Assembly (NCBI RefSeq): GCF_003355155.1
Contig: NZ_CP031320.1
Location: forward strand, 5,199,367-5,263,366
Reading direction: 5' to 3'
DNA length: 64,000 nucleotides
Source of the DNA: Streptomyces armeniacus
GTDB lineage: Bacteria > Actinomycetota > Actinomycetes > Streptomycetales > Streptomycetaceae
Shown: positions 51,458 to 61,443 of the stretch, piece after piece
Layout of the letters: each line of letters starts with the position of its first letter
How positions within the stretch are numbered: position 1 is the first letter of the stretch
The notes under the pieces: generated by a model
Told to the model about the DNA's origin: nothing
The model's input: the letters and a program-made list of their open reading frames with translations, nothing else
The model's database searches: none
Program-made: the position numbers and the translations under genes

Positions 51458-53443
51458 ATGACGGTCCTGCCCGACGACGGGCTTTCCCTCGCCGCCGATT
51501 TCCCGGACGCGTCGCGCGAGCAGTGGCAGCGCCTCGTCGAAGGCGTGCTGCGCAAGACGGGTGCCACTCCGGACTCCGGGGACGCGGCTGAGGACGCCCT
51601 GTCCACTCCGCTTCAGGACGGGCTTGCGACCCGTCCGCTGTACACCGCCGACGACACGGCCGCCGACCCCGGTTTCCCGGGTGCCGCCCCCTTCGTACGG
51701 GGCGGGAAACCCGAGGGCACCGCGCTTGCCGGCTGGGAGGTGCGGCAGCGGCACGCCGGGTCCGATCCGGAACGGGTCAACGAGGCGGTGCTCAACGACC
51801 TGGAGAACGGCGTCGGCGCCCTGTGGCTCTCCGTCGGCGCGGACGGCTCAGACGGCCCAGACGACGACGGCTCCGGCGACTCCGGCGGCATCCCGGTGTC
51901 CGCGCTGCCGACGGCCCTGCGCGGCGTGTACCTGGATCTGGCGCCGGTCGTGCTGGACGCCGGTACGGACTTCGCGCCCGCCGCCCGCGCGCTGCTCGAC
52001 CTGTACGCGGAGCGCGACGTGCCACGCAGCGCCGCACTCGGCAACCTCGGCGCGGACCCGCTCGCCACCCTCGCCCGTACGGGCTCCACAGCAGGCGCGG
52101 CCTCAACAGAAGGCACGGCCTCAACCGCAGGCACAGGAGACGCAGACTCCACAGCAGACCCCTACGCGGCAGCCGCCGAACTGGCCCGCACGTGCCACCG
52201 CGACTACCCCGGTCTGCGCGCGCTCACCGTGGACGCGCTGCCGTACCACGAGGCCGGTGGCTCGCCCGCCGAGGAGCTGGGCTGCTCGCTGGCCACCGGC
52301 GTCGCGTACCTCCGTGCGCTCACGGACGCGGGGCTGGACGCCGAAGCGGCCTGCGGGCAGCTGGAGTTCCGGTACTCGGCGTCCGCCGACCAGTTCCTGA
52401 CGATCGCCAAGTTCCGCGCGGCGCGCAGGCTGTGGGCGCGGGTGGCGCAGGTGTGCGGGGTCACGTCCGCGGCCGCCGCGCAGCGGCAGCACGCGGTGAC
52501 CTCCTCGGTCATGATGACGCGGCGCGACCCGTGGGTGAACATGCTGCGCACCACCGTCGCCTGTCTGGGCGCCGGGCTGGGCGGCGCCGACGCGGTGACC
52601 GTGCTGCCGTTCGACGACGCGCTGGGGCTGCCGGACGCGTTCGCGCGCCGTATCGCGCGCAACACCTCGACGATCCTCGTCGAGGAGTCGCATCTGGCGC
52701 GGGTCATCGACCCTGCGGGCGGCTCCTGGTACGTGGAGCGGCTGACGGACGAACTGGCGCACGCCGCCTGGGAGTGGTTCCAGGAGATCGAGCGCGCGGG
52801 CGGTCAGGCCGCGGCGCTCGGCTCCGGTCTCGTACGCGACCGCGTCGCCCGTACGTGGGAGCGGCGGCAGGAGGATCTTGCGCGGCGGCGCGAGCCGATC
52901 ACCGGGGTCAGCGAGTACCCGATCCTGGACCAGCCGCCCGTGGAGCGCGAGCGGCCGCCCGCCCCGGCAACGGGCAGCGGTCTCCCGAGGGTGCGGCGCG
53001 ACGAGGCGTACGAGGCGCTGCGTGCGCGTTCCGACGCGCACCTCGCCGCGACGGGTGCCCGCCCGAAGGTGTTCCTGGCGGCGCTGGGCCCGGCCGCGGC
53101 GCACACCGCGCGCGCGGGCTTCGCCTCGAACCTGTTCCAGGCGGGCGGCATCGAGCCCGTGCACGAGCCGGTGACGGTGGACGCGGACACGGCCGCCGAC
53201 GCGTTCGTACGCAGCGGCGCGAGCGTCGCGTGCCTGTGCTCCAGCGACGCGCTGTACGCGGAGCAGGCCGGGGCGGTGGCGGCGGCACTGGCCGGGGCGG
53301 GCGCGCGGCGGGTGCTGCTCGCCGGGAAGCCGGGTGAGCACCGGGAGGCGTGGCAGCGGGCCGGAGTCGACGAGTTCATCCACGCGGGCAGTGACGCGGT
53401 CGCCGTCCTCTCGTCCGTTCTCGACCGTATGGGAGTGGCGTAA
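51458..53443 (+). CDS. mutA: Methylmalonyl-CoA mutase small (beta) subunit
   Basis: Non-catalytic partner of MutB in the B12-dependent interconversion of methylmalonyl-CoA and succinyl-CoA, 661 residues. It has the TIM-barrel part ([40 protein letters not shown]) and a degenerate cobalamin domain lacking the DxHxxG histidine motif. Two low-complexity insertions are seen: [14 protein letters not shown] (about 130) and a Ser/Thr/Ala/Gly repeat ([18 protein letters not shown], about 208-232) encoded by a locally less GC-rich repeat. ATG 51458 has no ribosome site, and TAACCT 6 bases upstream suggests a leaderless transcript. Its TAA overlaps mutB by one base (TAATG). Confidence 0.95.
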   Translation: MTVLPDDGLSLAADFPDASREQWQRLVEGVLRKTGATPDSGDAAEDALSTPLQDGLATRPLYTADDTAADPGFPGAAPFVRGGKPEGTALAGWEVRQRHAGSDPERVNEAVLNDLENGVGALWLSVGADGSDGPDDDGSGDSGGIPVSALPTALRGVYLDLAPVVLDAGTDFAPAARALLDLYAERDVPRSAALGNLGADPLATLARTGSTAGAASTEGTASTAGTGDADSTADPYAAAAELARTCHRDYPGLRALTVDALPYHEAGGSPAEELGCSLATGVAYLRALTDAGLDAEAACGQLEFRYSASADQFLTIAKFRAARRLWARVAQVCGVTSAAAAQRQHAVTSSVMMTRRDPWVNMLRTTVACLGAGLGGADAVTVLPFDDALGLPDAFARRIARNTSTILVEESHLARVIDPAGGSWYVERLTDELAHAAWEWFQEIERAGGQAAALGSGLVRDRVARTWERRQEDLARRREPITGVSEYPILDQPPVERERPPAPATGSGLPRVRRDEAYEALRARSDAHLAATGARPKVFLAALGPAAAHTARAGFASNLFQAGGIEPVHEPVTVDADTAADAFVRSGASVACLCSSDALYAEQAGAVAAALAGAGARRVLLAGKPGEHREAWQRAGVDEFIHAGSDAVAVLSSVLDRMGVA

Positions 53444-55686
53444 TGCAGGGCGACACACAACGGCCGGGCACCGTACCGGACTTCACGGGCATCGCGCTGG
53501 ACCCGGAGGACACGGCCGGTACGACGCCCGGTGCGACCGCCGCGCAGTGGCGGGCGGCCGTCCAGGAGCGGACCGGCAAGAGCGCCGCTGACCTGGGCTG
53601 GGAGACGCCCGAGGGCATCGAGGTCAAGCCGCTGTACACCGGGGAGGACACGGCGGGCCTGGACTTCCTGGACACGTACCCGGGCATCGCCCCGTATCTG
53701 CGCGGGCCGTACCCCACGATGTACGTCAACCAGCCGTGGACCGTCCGCCAGTACGCGGGCTTCTCCACCGCCGAGGAGTCCAACGCCTTCTACCGGCGCA
53801 ATCTCGCCGCCGGCCAGAAGGGCCTGTCGGTGGCGTTCGACCTGCCGACCCACCGGGGTTACGACAGCGACCACCCGCGCGTCACCGGCGACGTGGGCAT
53901 GGCGGGCGTCGCGATCGACTCGATCTACGACATGCGGCAGCTGTTCGACGGCATCCCGCTGGACCGCATGAGCGTGTCGATGACGATGAACGGCGCGGTG
54001 CTGCCCGTACTGGCGCTGTACATCGTGGCGGCGGAGGAGCAGGGCGTGCCGCCCGAGAAGCTGGCCGGGACCATCCAGAACGACATCCTCAAGGAGTTCA
54101 TGGTCCGCAACACCTACATCTACCCGCCGCAGCCCTCCATGCGGATCATCTCCGACATCTTCCAGTACACGTCGCAGAAGATGCCGAAGTACAACTCCAT
54201 CTCCATCTCCGGCTACCACATCCAGGAGGCCGGCGCGACGGCCGACCTGGAGCTCGCGTACACCCTCGCCGACGGCGTGGAGTACCTGCGGGCCGGGCTG
54301 GACGCGGGGCTGGACGTGGACGCGTTCGCGCCGCGGCTGTCGTTCTTCTGGGCAATCGGCATGAACTTCTTCATGGAGATCGCGAAGCTGCGCGCGGGCC
54401 GGCTGCTGTGGGCGAAGCTGGTCAACCAGTTCGAGCCGAAGAACGCCAAGTCGCTGTCACTGCGCACTCACTGCCAGACCTCTGGCTGGTCGCTGACAGC
54501 ACAGGACGTGTACAACAACGTGACCCGCACCTGCGTCGAGGCGATGGCCGCCACCCAGGGGCACACGCAGTCGCTGCACACGAACGCGCTCGACGAGGCG
54601 CTGGCGCTGCCCACCGACTTCTCCGCCCGTATCGCCCGCAACACGCAGCTGCTGCTCCAGCACGAGTCCGGCACCTGCCGGACCGTCGACCCGTGGGGCG
54701 GCAGCGCGTACGTCGAGCGGCTGACGTACGACCTGGCGCGGCGCGCCTGGCAGCACATCGAGGAGGTCGAGGGCGCGGGCGGGATGGCGAAGGCCATCGA
54801 CGCGGGCATCCCGAAGCTGCGCGTGGAGGAGGCCGCGGCGCGCACCCAGGCGCGTATCGACTCGGGGCGGCAGCCGGTGATCGGCGTCAACAAGTACCGC
54901 GTCGACACGGACGAGCGGATCGACGTCCGTGCGGTCGACAACTCCGCGGTGCGCGCCCAGCAGATCGAGAAGCTGCGCCGGCTGCGCGCCGAACGCGACG
55001 AGTCCGCCTGCCAGGACGCGCTGCGCGCGCTGACCGCGGCCGCGCGGGAGGGGCACCGCGAGGGCGGCGGCCTGGAGGGCAACCTGCTGGCGCTGGCCGT
55101 GAACGCGGCGCGGGCGATGGCGACTGTGGGCGAGATCTCGGACGCGCTGGAGAAGTCGTACGGGCGGCACGCGGGGCAGATCCGTACGATCACCGGGGTG
55201 TACCGAGAAGAGGCCGGGATGTCACCGGGAGTGGAGCGCACGCGCGGACTGGTGGAGGCGTTCGAGGAGGCCGAGGGCAGGCGCCCGCGCATCCTCGTCG
55301 CGAAGATGGGCCAGGACGGCCACGACCGGGGCCAGAAGGTGATCGCCACGGCCTTCGCCGACCTCGGCTTCGACGTGGACGTCGGCCCGCTGTTCCAGAC
55401 GCCGGCCGAGGTCGCGCGGCAGGCGGTCGAGGCGGACGTGCACGTCGTGGGCGTCTCGTCGCTGGCGGCCGGGCACCTGACGCTCGTTCCGGCGCTGCGC
55501 GAGGAGCTGGCCGAGGCGGGCCGGGGCGACATCCGGATCGTGGTGGGCGGCGTCATCCCGCCGCAGGACGTCGAGGCGCTGTACGAGGCCGGCGCGGCGG
55601 CCGTGTTCCCGCCCGGCACGGTGATCCCGGACGCGGCGTACGAGCTGCTGCGGCAGCTGGCCGGCGCGCTCGGGCACGAGTTGTGA
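53443..55686 (+). CDS. mutB: Methylmalonyl-CoA mutase large (alpha) subunit
   Basis: Catalytic, adenosylcobalamin-dependent subunit, 747 residues, full length. Substrate-binding barrel with [26 protein letters not shown] and [13 protein letters not shown], and a C-terminal B12 domain starting [17 protein letters not shown], whose DGHDRG (about 624) provides the cobalt-ligating histidine. The [12 protein letters not shown] region binds the nucleotide tail. It supplies or drains methylmalonyl-CoA, an extender unit for polyketides, and processes propionate and branched-chain amino acid carbon. ATG 53443 overlaps mutA. The meaB gene follows across a small duplication. Confidence 0.97.
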   Translation: MQGDTQRPGTVPDFTGIALDPEDTAGTTPGATAAQWRAAVQERTGKSAADLGWETPEGIEVKPLYTGEDTAGLDFLDTYPGIAPYLRGPYPTMYVNQPWTVRQYAGFSTAEESNAFYRRNLAAGQKGLSVAFDLPTHRGYDSDHPRVTGDVGMAGVAIDSIYDMRQLFDGIPLDRMSVSMTMNGAVLPVLALYIVAAEEQGVPPEKLAGTIQNDILKEFMVRNTYIYPPQPSMRIISDIFQYTSQKMPKYNSISISGYHIQEAGATADLELAYTLADGVEYLRAGLDAGLDVDAFAPRLSFFWAIGMNFFMEIAKLRAGRLLWAKLVNQFEPKNAKSLSLRTHCQTSGWSLTAQDVYNNVTRTCVEAMAATQGHTQSLHTNALDEALALPTDFSARIARNTQLLLQHESGTCRTVDPWGGSAYVERLTYDLARRAWQHIEEVEGAGGMAKAIDAGIPKLRVEEAAARTQARIDSGRQPVIGVNKYRVDTDERIDVRAVDNSAVRAQQIEKLRRLRAERDESACQDALRALTAAAREGHREGGGLEGNLLALAVNAARAMATVGEISDALEKSYGRHAGQIRTITGVYREEAGMSPGVERTRGLVEAFEEAEGRRPRILVAKMGQDGHDRGQKVIATAFADLGFDVDVGPLFQTPAEVARQAVEADVHVVGVSSLAAGHLTLVPALREELAEAGRGDIRIVVGGVIPPQDVEALYEAGAAAVFPPGTVIPDAAYELLRQLAGALGHEL

Positions 55687-55749
55687 GCTGCTGACACCCA
55701 TATGGCACCGAGATGGCACTGATGGCACCGATTGTGAGCCGCTGACACC
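55681..55749. repeat. Direct repeat in the mutB-meaB spacer
   Basis: TTGTGAGCTGCTGACACC at 55681-55698 recurs at 55732-55749 with one change. The first contains the mutB stop, the second abuts the meaB start. In between are three ATGGCAC words. It looks like a tandem duplication of a once shorter junction. Confidence 0.85.
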
Positions 55750-55750
55750 G

Positions 55751-56746
55751 ATGACAGCGAAGCCGGCGAAGATCGACATCGAGAGCTACGTGGAGGGCGT
55801 GCTGTCCGGGTCGCGGGCCCGGATCGCACGCGCCATCACGCTCGTCGAGTCCACCCGCGACACGCACCGGGAACTGGCCCAGCGGCTGCTGATCGAGCTG
55901 CTGCCGCACAGCGGGAAGGCGCGCAGGATCGGCATCAGCGGGGTGCCGGGCGTCGGCAAGTCGACGTTCATCGACGCGCTCGGCAGCATGCTCACCGGGA
56001 TGGGGCACCGGGTCGCGGTCCTCGCCGTCGACCCGTCGTCCAGCCGTACGGGCGGCTCCATCCTCGGCGACAAGACGCGGATGGAGCGGCTGGCCGTGGA
56101 CCCGCACGCGTTCGTACGGCCCTCGCCGACGTCCGGCACGCTGGGCGGGGTGGCGCGGGCGACGCGGGAGACGATCGTCGTGATGGAGGCGGCGGGTTAC
56201 GACGTGGTGCTGGTGGAGACCGTCGGCGTCGGGCAGTCGGAGACGGCCGTCGCCAACATGGTCGACACGTTCCTGCTGCTCACCCTGGCCCGCACGGGCG
56301 ACCAGCTGCAGGGCATCAAGAAGGGTGTCCTGGAGCTCGCGGACGTCGTCGCCGTCAACAAGGCCGACGGGCCGCACCAGCGGGAGGCCAAGTCGGCGGG
56401 CCGTGAACTGGCCGGTGCCCTGCGGCTGTTGCAGCCGCAGGACGAGGCGTGGACGCCGCCGGTCCTCACGTGCAGCGCGCGCGAGGGCACGGGGCTGGAC
56501 ACCGTGTGGGAGCGGCTGGAGGCGCACCGGCAGCTGCTGGACGCGCGGGGCCGGCTCCAGGCCAAGCGGCGGGATCAGCAGGTCGACTGGACCTGGGCGA
56601 CCGTACGCGAGCAGCTGATGGCCCGGCTGCGCGAGCACCCGGACGTACGCAGCCTCGCCCCGGAGCTGGAACGGCAGGTGCGGGAGGGGACGTTGACGCC
56701 GACGCTGGCGGCGGAGCGGCTCGTGAACGCGTTCCGCAAGGGCTGA
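55751..56746 (+). CDS. meaB: MeaB-type GTPase, mutase chaperone
   Basis: G3E-family GTPase that loads and protects the cobalamin of MutB, 331 residues. Walker A GVPGVGKST (about 64-72), switch regions VDPSSSRTGGSILGDKTRM and ETVGVGQSE, and the base-specificity motif NKADG. A C-terminal dimerisation arm (LMARLREHPDVRSLAPELER) is complete. ATG 55751, 65 bp after mutB, same operon. Confidence 0.96.
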   Translation: MTAKPAKIDIESYVEGVLSGSRARIARAITLVESTRDTHRELAQRLLIELLPHSGKARRIGISGVPGVGKSTFIDALGSMLTGMGHRVAVLAVDPSSSRTGGSILGDKTRMERLAVDPHAFVRPSPTSGTLGGVARATRETIVVMEAAGYDVVLVETVGVGQSETAVANMVDTFLLLTLARTGDQLQGIKKGVLELADVVAVNKADGPHQREAKSAGRELAGALRLLQPQDEAWTPPVLTCSAREGTGLDTVWERLEAHRQLLDARGRLQAKRRDQQVDWTWATVREQLMARLREHPDVRSLAPELERQVREGTLTPTLAAERLVNAFRKG

Positions 56747-56859
56747 GGCGTTCCGCGCCCCGCCCCCGCCCCCGCCCCGCGCTCCAAGTCGGCGGCGCCG
56801 CTCGGGCGTTCACTTCCTGAAGTCCGGACACCTCATCTGCCGGGCTTTCGTAAGAAGCG

Positions 56860-56888
56860 TTGACACAGGTTGGAGTCGCGTCTAGCTT
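56860..56888 (+). promoter_or_regulatory. Promoter of the GH81 gene
   Basis: TTGACA, 17 bases, TAGCTT. The operator GAGAGCGCTCTC begins 12 bases after the -10. Confidence 0.78.
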
Positions 56889-56900
56889 CACGGGCACCAA

Positions 56901-56912
56901 GAGAGCGCTCTC
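56901..56912. promoter_or_regulatory. CebR-like palindrome upstream of GH81
   Basis: GAGAGCGCTCTC, perfect 12-bp palindrome placed just downstream of the predicted transcription start, where a LacI-type repressor would block initiation. It shares 13 bp (CTGAGAGCGCTCT) with the site before the GH16 gene. Confidence 0.75.
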
Positions 56913-56957
56913 AGTCCGCTGTCCTCCTCTCCCCCAAGGTTGCGAGGTACACAGCAC

Positions 56958-59261
56958 GTGAGATCACACATCCAGCGCAGCAAGCACAGACGCGCGCACC
57001 GCAGACACAGACGCGCGGCCGTCCTCCTCACCGTCCTGGCCACCGCCGCGGCCGGGGTCTCCCTGGTGCCGGGGCAGCCCGCGGCCGCCGCCGAGATCCC
57101 TGTCGGCAGCGGCAGTTACTCCGACACCCGGCCCGCCGGCACCTCGGGCCCGGTCGACAGCACCGACCGGCCGGTCACGCCGCAGGTGACCGAGCGCATG
57201 GCGGGCCAGCCCGTACCCACCAACGACTGGTGGTCGTCGCTGGTGTTCAAGCGTTATCCGGACAAGCCGTACTCCCAGCCCATGTACGGCCACCCGCTCA
57301 GCTACCAGGCCGTCAACGGCGGCCTCGAGATCGGCTATCCGACCGAGCCGGCCGTCGTCGGCGAGGGCCGCCAGTACGAGTTCGCGCACAAGGCCGACCT
57401 CACGCTCGGCGTCGCCGGCCTCGACTCCCCCGACACGAAGGCCGACGGCTGGTCCGACTGGACCGTCAGCCCGTACTGGTCGGACGGCAGCCGTACCCTG
57501 CGCGCCACCATCGGGCACGGCAGCCCGTACGTCTACGCCGAGGCGACCGGCGGCGCCGCGGAGATCAACGCCGGTGCCGCGCCCGAGGTGTTCGCCGACG
57601 AGGGCAGCGTCCTCGGCGTCACCGTCGGCGGCCACCACTACGGCCTGTTCGCGCCCGGCGGCAGCGACTGGACCGTCTCCGGCACGAAGATCAGCGCCGA
57701 ACTCGCCGACGCCGGCTACTACTCCGTCGCCGTGCTCCCCGGCCCCGAGGCGCTGGAGGAGTACCGCACGTACGCGTACAGCTTCGTCACCGGCTCGAAG
57801 GTCGACTGGGACTACGACGCAGCCGCGGGCAGGCTCAACGCCACGTACACGCTGGAGACCGAGGCCCGCGAGGGCGAGCAGACCGGCACGCTCCAGGCGC
57901 TGTACCGGCACCAGTGGCAGCACACCTCCGACGAGCTCACCGGCCACGAGTACGTGTCGCCGCGCGGCACGATGAAGGTACGGGCCGGCGGCTCGTTCAC
58001 CACCTCGCAGGACGTCACGGGCGTACTGCCCGCGCTGCCGGAGACCGGCGGCGTCGACAAGGGCCAACTGGCGGCGTACGTCAACGAGGTGGCGGACTCC
58101 CCCGACCCGTTCAACGGGGCGACGGACACGTACTGGACGGGCAAGGCGTTCGGCCGCCTCGCCCAGCTCGTGCCCCTCGCCGAGCAGGCCGGCGCCACCG
58201 GGGCGCGCGACAAGCTGCTCGCCGCGGTCAAGGAGCGGCTGGAGGAGTGGCTCACGGCGGGCGGCGCCTCCGAGTTCAGCTACGACGGGGACTGGAAGAC
58301 CCTGACGGGCTACCCCGCCTCGTACGGCAGCGACAAGGAGCTGAACGACCACCACTTCCACTACTCGTACTACGTCATGGCCGCCGCCGTGGTCGCGCGC
58401 TACGACCCGGCGTGGGCCGCCGACTCCGCCTGGGGCGGCATGGTGAAGGAGCTGATCGCGGACGCGGCCAACCCGGCGCGCGGCGACGCCCGTTACCCGT
58501 TCCTGCGCGGCTTCGACGTGTACGCCGGGCACAGCTGGGCCTCGGGGCACCAGGGCTTCGCGGCGGGCAACAACCAGGAGTCCTCGTCCGAGTCGGTCAA
58601 CCTCAGCGCCGCCATGATCATGTGGGGCGCCGCGACCGGCGACACCTCGGTCCGCGACCTGGGTGTCTACCTGCTGACGACCGAGTCGGAGACGATCCGG
58701 CAGTACTGGTTCGACGGCGACCAGGAGGTCTTCCCCGAGGGCTTCGGGCACCAGACGCTCGGCATGGTCTGGAGCAACGGCGGCGCGTACAGCACCTGGT
58801 GGACCGCCAACCCGGAGGAGATCCACGGCATCAACGTCCTCCCGGTCACCGGCGGTTCGCTCCACCTGGCCCGCGACAAGGCGGCCATCGACCGGAACCT
58901 CGCCGAGATGGAACGGGAGAACGGCGGGCCCGCGCAGGAGTGGCGCGAGATCCTCTGGGAGTTCCGCGCGCTCAGCGATCCGGCGGCGGCCAAGCAGGCG
59001 TACGACGCGGACCCGCGGGAGTACGAACCGGAGGCGGGCGAGTCCTGGGCGCACATCCACCACTGGATCAACACCCTTGCCACGACGGGCGCCCCTGACA
59101 CGTCGGTGACAGCCGACAGTCCGACGGCAGCGGTCTTCGCGAAGGGTGACACCCGTACGTATGCCGCGCACAACTACGGTGACAGCGAGCAGACAGTGAC
59201 CTTCTCCGACGGCCACACGCTGACAGTGCCACCGAAGTCGTCGGCGAGTGACACCGGCTGA
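56958..59261 (+). CDS. Secreted GH81 endo-1,3-beta-glucanase
   Basis: Inverting endo-acting laminarinase exported from the cell, 767 residues. A strongly basic N-terminus (RSKHRRAHRRHRRAA) and hydrophobic core form the signal peptide, cleaved near AAAAE (about 45). The GH81 domain fills the rest: QPVPTNDWWSSLVF, the conserved DHHFHYSYYV with the acid Asp, and NNQESSSESVN with the base Glu. A short C-terminal beta segment follows; no binding module. GTG 56958 follows GAGGT. With GH16 at 12 kb, which shares its operator core, it would depolymerise fungal or algal 1,3-beta-glucan. Confidence 0.94.
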   Translation: MRSHIQRSKHRRAHRRHRRAAVLLTVLATAAAGVSLVPGQPAAAAEIPVGSGSYSDTRPAGTSGPVDSTDRPVTPQVTERMAGQPVPTNDWWSSLVFKRYPDKPYSQPMYGHPLSYQAVNGGLEIGYPTEPAVVGEGRQYEFAHKADLTLGVAGLDSPDTKADGWSDWTVSPYWSDGSRTLRATIGHGSPYVYAEATGGAAEINAGAAPEVFADEGSVLGVTVGGHHYGLFAPGGSDWTVSGTKISAELADAGYYSVAVLPGPEALEEYRTYAYSFVTGSKVDWDYDAAAGRLNATYTLETEAREGEQTGTLQALYRHQWQHTSDELTGHEYVSPRGTMKVRAGGSFTTSQDVTGVLPALPETGGVDKGQLAAYVNEVADSPDPFNGATDTYWTGKAFGRLAQLVPLAEQAGATGARDKLLAAVKERLEEWLTAGGASEFSYDGDWKTLTGYPASYGSDKELNDHHFHYSYYVMAAAVVARYDPAWAADSAWGGMVKELIADAANPARGDARYPFLRGFDVYAGHSWASGHQGFAAGNNQESSSESVNLSAAMIMWGAATGDTSVRDLGVYLLTTESETIRQYWFDGDQEVFPEGFGHQTLGMVWSNGGAYSTWWTANPEEIHGINVLPVTGGSLHLARDKAAIDRNLAEMERENGGPAQEWREILWEFRALSDPAAAKQAYDADPREYEPEAGESWAHIHHWINTLATTGAPDTSVTADSPTAAVFAKGDTRTYAAHNYGDSEQTVTFSDGHTLTVPPKSSASDTG

Positions 59262-59275
59262 CGGGACCGGCCACC

Positions 59276-59310
59276 GTCCGGCCGGGACCGCGAGCGGTCC
59301 CGGCCGGACG
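59276..59310. terminator. Bidirectional hairpin between GH81 and transporter remnant
   Basis: Stem GCCGGGACCG/CGGTCCCGGC with a 4-base loop, extended by CGTCC/GGACG past a one-base bulge. Confidence 0.8.
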
Positions 59311-59314
59311 CGGG

Positions 59315-59735
59315 TCACAACGGGGCGACCTGGCGGTCCTCGGCGGCGGGCAGCGGAACGGCCGTGACCATCTCGGCGTCCCGAGTGTCACGCAGGCCGA
59401 GCGTGCACAACGTGCTCGCCAGCGCGATGAACGCGAGGTAGTACCCGATGGCGCTGCTGCCGAACGAGTCCTCGAGCGTGGTGGCGATCAGCGGTGTCAC
59501 CGCACCGCCCAGCACGGCCGCGAGGTTGTACGCCAGCCCGGCACCGGTGTACCGGTACTGCGCGCGGAACAGCTCGGGCAGCAGCGCCCCGACCGGACCG
59601 TAGGCGATGCCGACGACGCCGAGGACCAGGCACAGCGTAGATGAAGAAGTCGTAGAACTCGATCACGGTGCCGATCATGCTCGCGAATGCGACGCGGCCC
59701 ATGGGGTTGCGCTGCTCTGCGTCTGCCGAGGTCAT
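59315..59735 (-). pseudogene. MFS (MHS-type) transporter with large internal deletion
   Basis: The 5' end encodes a normal start of a metabolite:H+ symporter (NPMGRVAFASMIGTVIEFYD, FFIYA). Directly after, at about 59640, the sequence jumps to another frame encoding the family's C-terminal helices: LCLVLGVVGIAYGPVGALLP, YTGAGLAYNLAAVLGGAVTP, IGYYLAFIALAS. About 300 central codons are missing, so an ancestral 440-residue permease is now 140 codons out of frame. It sits at the end of the sugar-acid operon; its loss may have been tolerated because an intact MFS transporter is encoded upstream. Confidence 0.85.
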
Positions 59736-59888
59736 TGTTCCCTCCGGGGATTCGGGCCGGGGCCGGCCGGGATGGGGATGTCACCGCGGGCCTGTTCGTC
59801 CGCGGGCGCGGAACGGCCGGGCGGACGCGGTGTACTGACGCACCGCACTGCCACGCGGCGCGCGGTGTCCTTCCGTTGCGAGGGGAGT

Positions 59889-61274
59889 TCAGGAAGTGGC
59901 GGAGGCGGCGGACGCGTTGTCGGCCTGACCGGTCTGGCTCGACTGACTGGGCGCCTGGTGACCGGGTACGGGCGCCATACGGCTGACCGCGAGCGCGCCG
60001 GCGGCGGCGAGCACGAGGAACCCGCCCATGACCCAGAGGCCCGCGCGGTAGCTGCCCGTGGCGTCGTGCAGCACTCCGGTGATCGACGGGCCGAGCAGAC
60101 CCGAGAAGTTGCCCATCGCGTTGATCATCGCGATGCTCACGGCCGCCGCGGTGCCGGTCAGATAGCGCAGGGGCAGCTGCCAGAAGATCGGCACGGCCGC
60201 GAAGATCCCCGCGGCGGTGACGGAGAAGGCGAGTACGGCGGCCACGAGCGAGCCCGTATAGCCCGCGGCGACGATCGCCACCGCGCCCACCATCGCGGGC
60301 CCGGCGATGTGCCAGGTGCGTTCCCGGGTCCTGTCCGAGTGCCGCCCCCACAGCACCATCGCGACAACGCCCGCAAGGCTGGGAATTGCGGTGACCAGAC
60401 CGATCTGCGACACCGACAGCTCGCCGCCCATGTCGGTGTCGAACCTTTCGATGATCTTCGGCAGGAAGAACGCGAGGGCGTACTCACCGAATTCAAGCGC
60501 GAGATAGACCAGGCCCAGTCCCAGGACCAGCGGGCTGAGAATGGTACGCAGCACACCCTTGCTCCGCCGAGCGCCCTGAATTTCCTCGGCCTCGGCGTCT
60601 AGCGTTCCCTGCAGCCAGGTCTTTTCCTCGGCCGTCAGCCACGCCACGGCGGCGGGCCGCTCGGGCAGCTTCACAAAGCACCAGATCCCCAGCAGGACCG
60701 CCGGCAGCGCCTCGATGACGAACATCGACTGCCAGCCGCGCAGCCCGAACAGGCCATGGGCGCTCGACATCAGCCAGGTCGACAGCGGGCCGCCGATCAG
60801 GCCGGACAGCGGTGCGGCCGCGATGGCGATGGCGGTGATACGGCCGCGGCGCTCGGCGGGGAACCACAGCGCCAGGTAGTAGATCATGGCGGGGAAGAAG
60901 CCGGCTTCGGCCATGCCCAGCAGGAACCGGAGCGCGAAGAAGTGCCATGGTGCCGTGATGGCCGCCATCAGCATCGCCAGCAGGCCCCAGGCGCCGAGGA
61001 TGCAGCCGAGCCAGCGCCGGGGGCCGAACCTGGCCAGCATCATATTGGCGGGCACCTGGAACGCCACGTAGGCGACGAAGAAGATGCCCGCACCGAAACC
61101 GTAGGCGGCGTCGGACAGGCCGATGTCCGCGTTGAGTTGGAGAGCGGCGTAGCTGATGTTGACGCGGTCGAGATAGCAAATGAAGTACATGAGCAGAATG
61201 ACCGGCACGATCATCCATGTCGTCTTGCGGGCTACCGACTCGGGGACGGGGAAATGGGCAGAGCTCTTCTTCAT
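59889..61274 (-). CDS. MFS transporter, anion:cation symporter (hexuronate/galactonate type)
   Basis: 461 residues, twelve transmembrane helices. The ACS-family signature is clear: ICYLDRVNISYAALQLNADI near helix 1, RFLLGMAEAGFFPAMIYYLA in helices 4-5, and PAERRGRITAI. The family imports organic acids such as hexuronates, galactonate, tartrate or phthalate with protons. ATG 61274, weak ribosome site. It is downstream of the GntR and IlvD-like genes on one strand, consistent with uptake of the acid that the operon processes. Confidence 0.92.
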   Translation of the reverse strand: MKKSSAHFPVPESVARKTTWMIVPVILLMYFICYLDRVNISYAALQLNADIGLSDAAYGFGAGIFFVAYVAFQVPANMMLARFGPRRWLGCILGAWGLLAMLMAAITAPWHFFALRFLLGMAEAGFFPAMIYYLALWFPAERRGRITAIAIAAAPLSGLIGGPLSTWLMSSAHGLFGLRGWQSMFVIEALPAVLLGIWCFVKLPERPAAVAWLTAEEKTWLQGTLDAEAEEIQGARRSKGVLRTILSPLVLGLGLVYLALEFGEYALAFFLPKIIERFDTDMGGELSVSQIGLVTAIPSLAGVVAMVLWGRHSDRTRERTWHIAGPAMVGAVAIVAAGYTGSLVAAVLAFSVTAAGIFAAVPIFWQLPLRYLTGTAAAVSIAMINAMGNFSGLLGPSITGVLHDATGSYRAGLWVMGGFLVLAAAGALAVSRMAPVPGHQAPSQSSQTGQADNASAASATS

Positions 61275-61443
61275 CGGAGAAACCAATCGATCTGCGGTCT
61301 CGCGCGGGGAGACGCGTCCGAATACTGAAGGGAAAAGCGCAGAGGTGTCTTCCGTGAGGTTTTCGGAAAACCGCAGACCGTTCTTTCGCGGCGACTGTGC
61401 CCGGTCCGGCGATGGGGATTCGCGGGCCGTGCCGGCACAGCGC

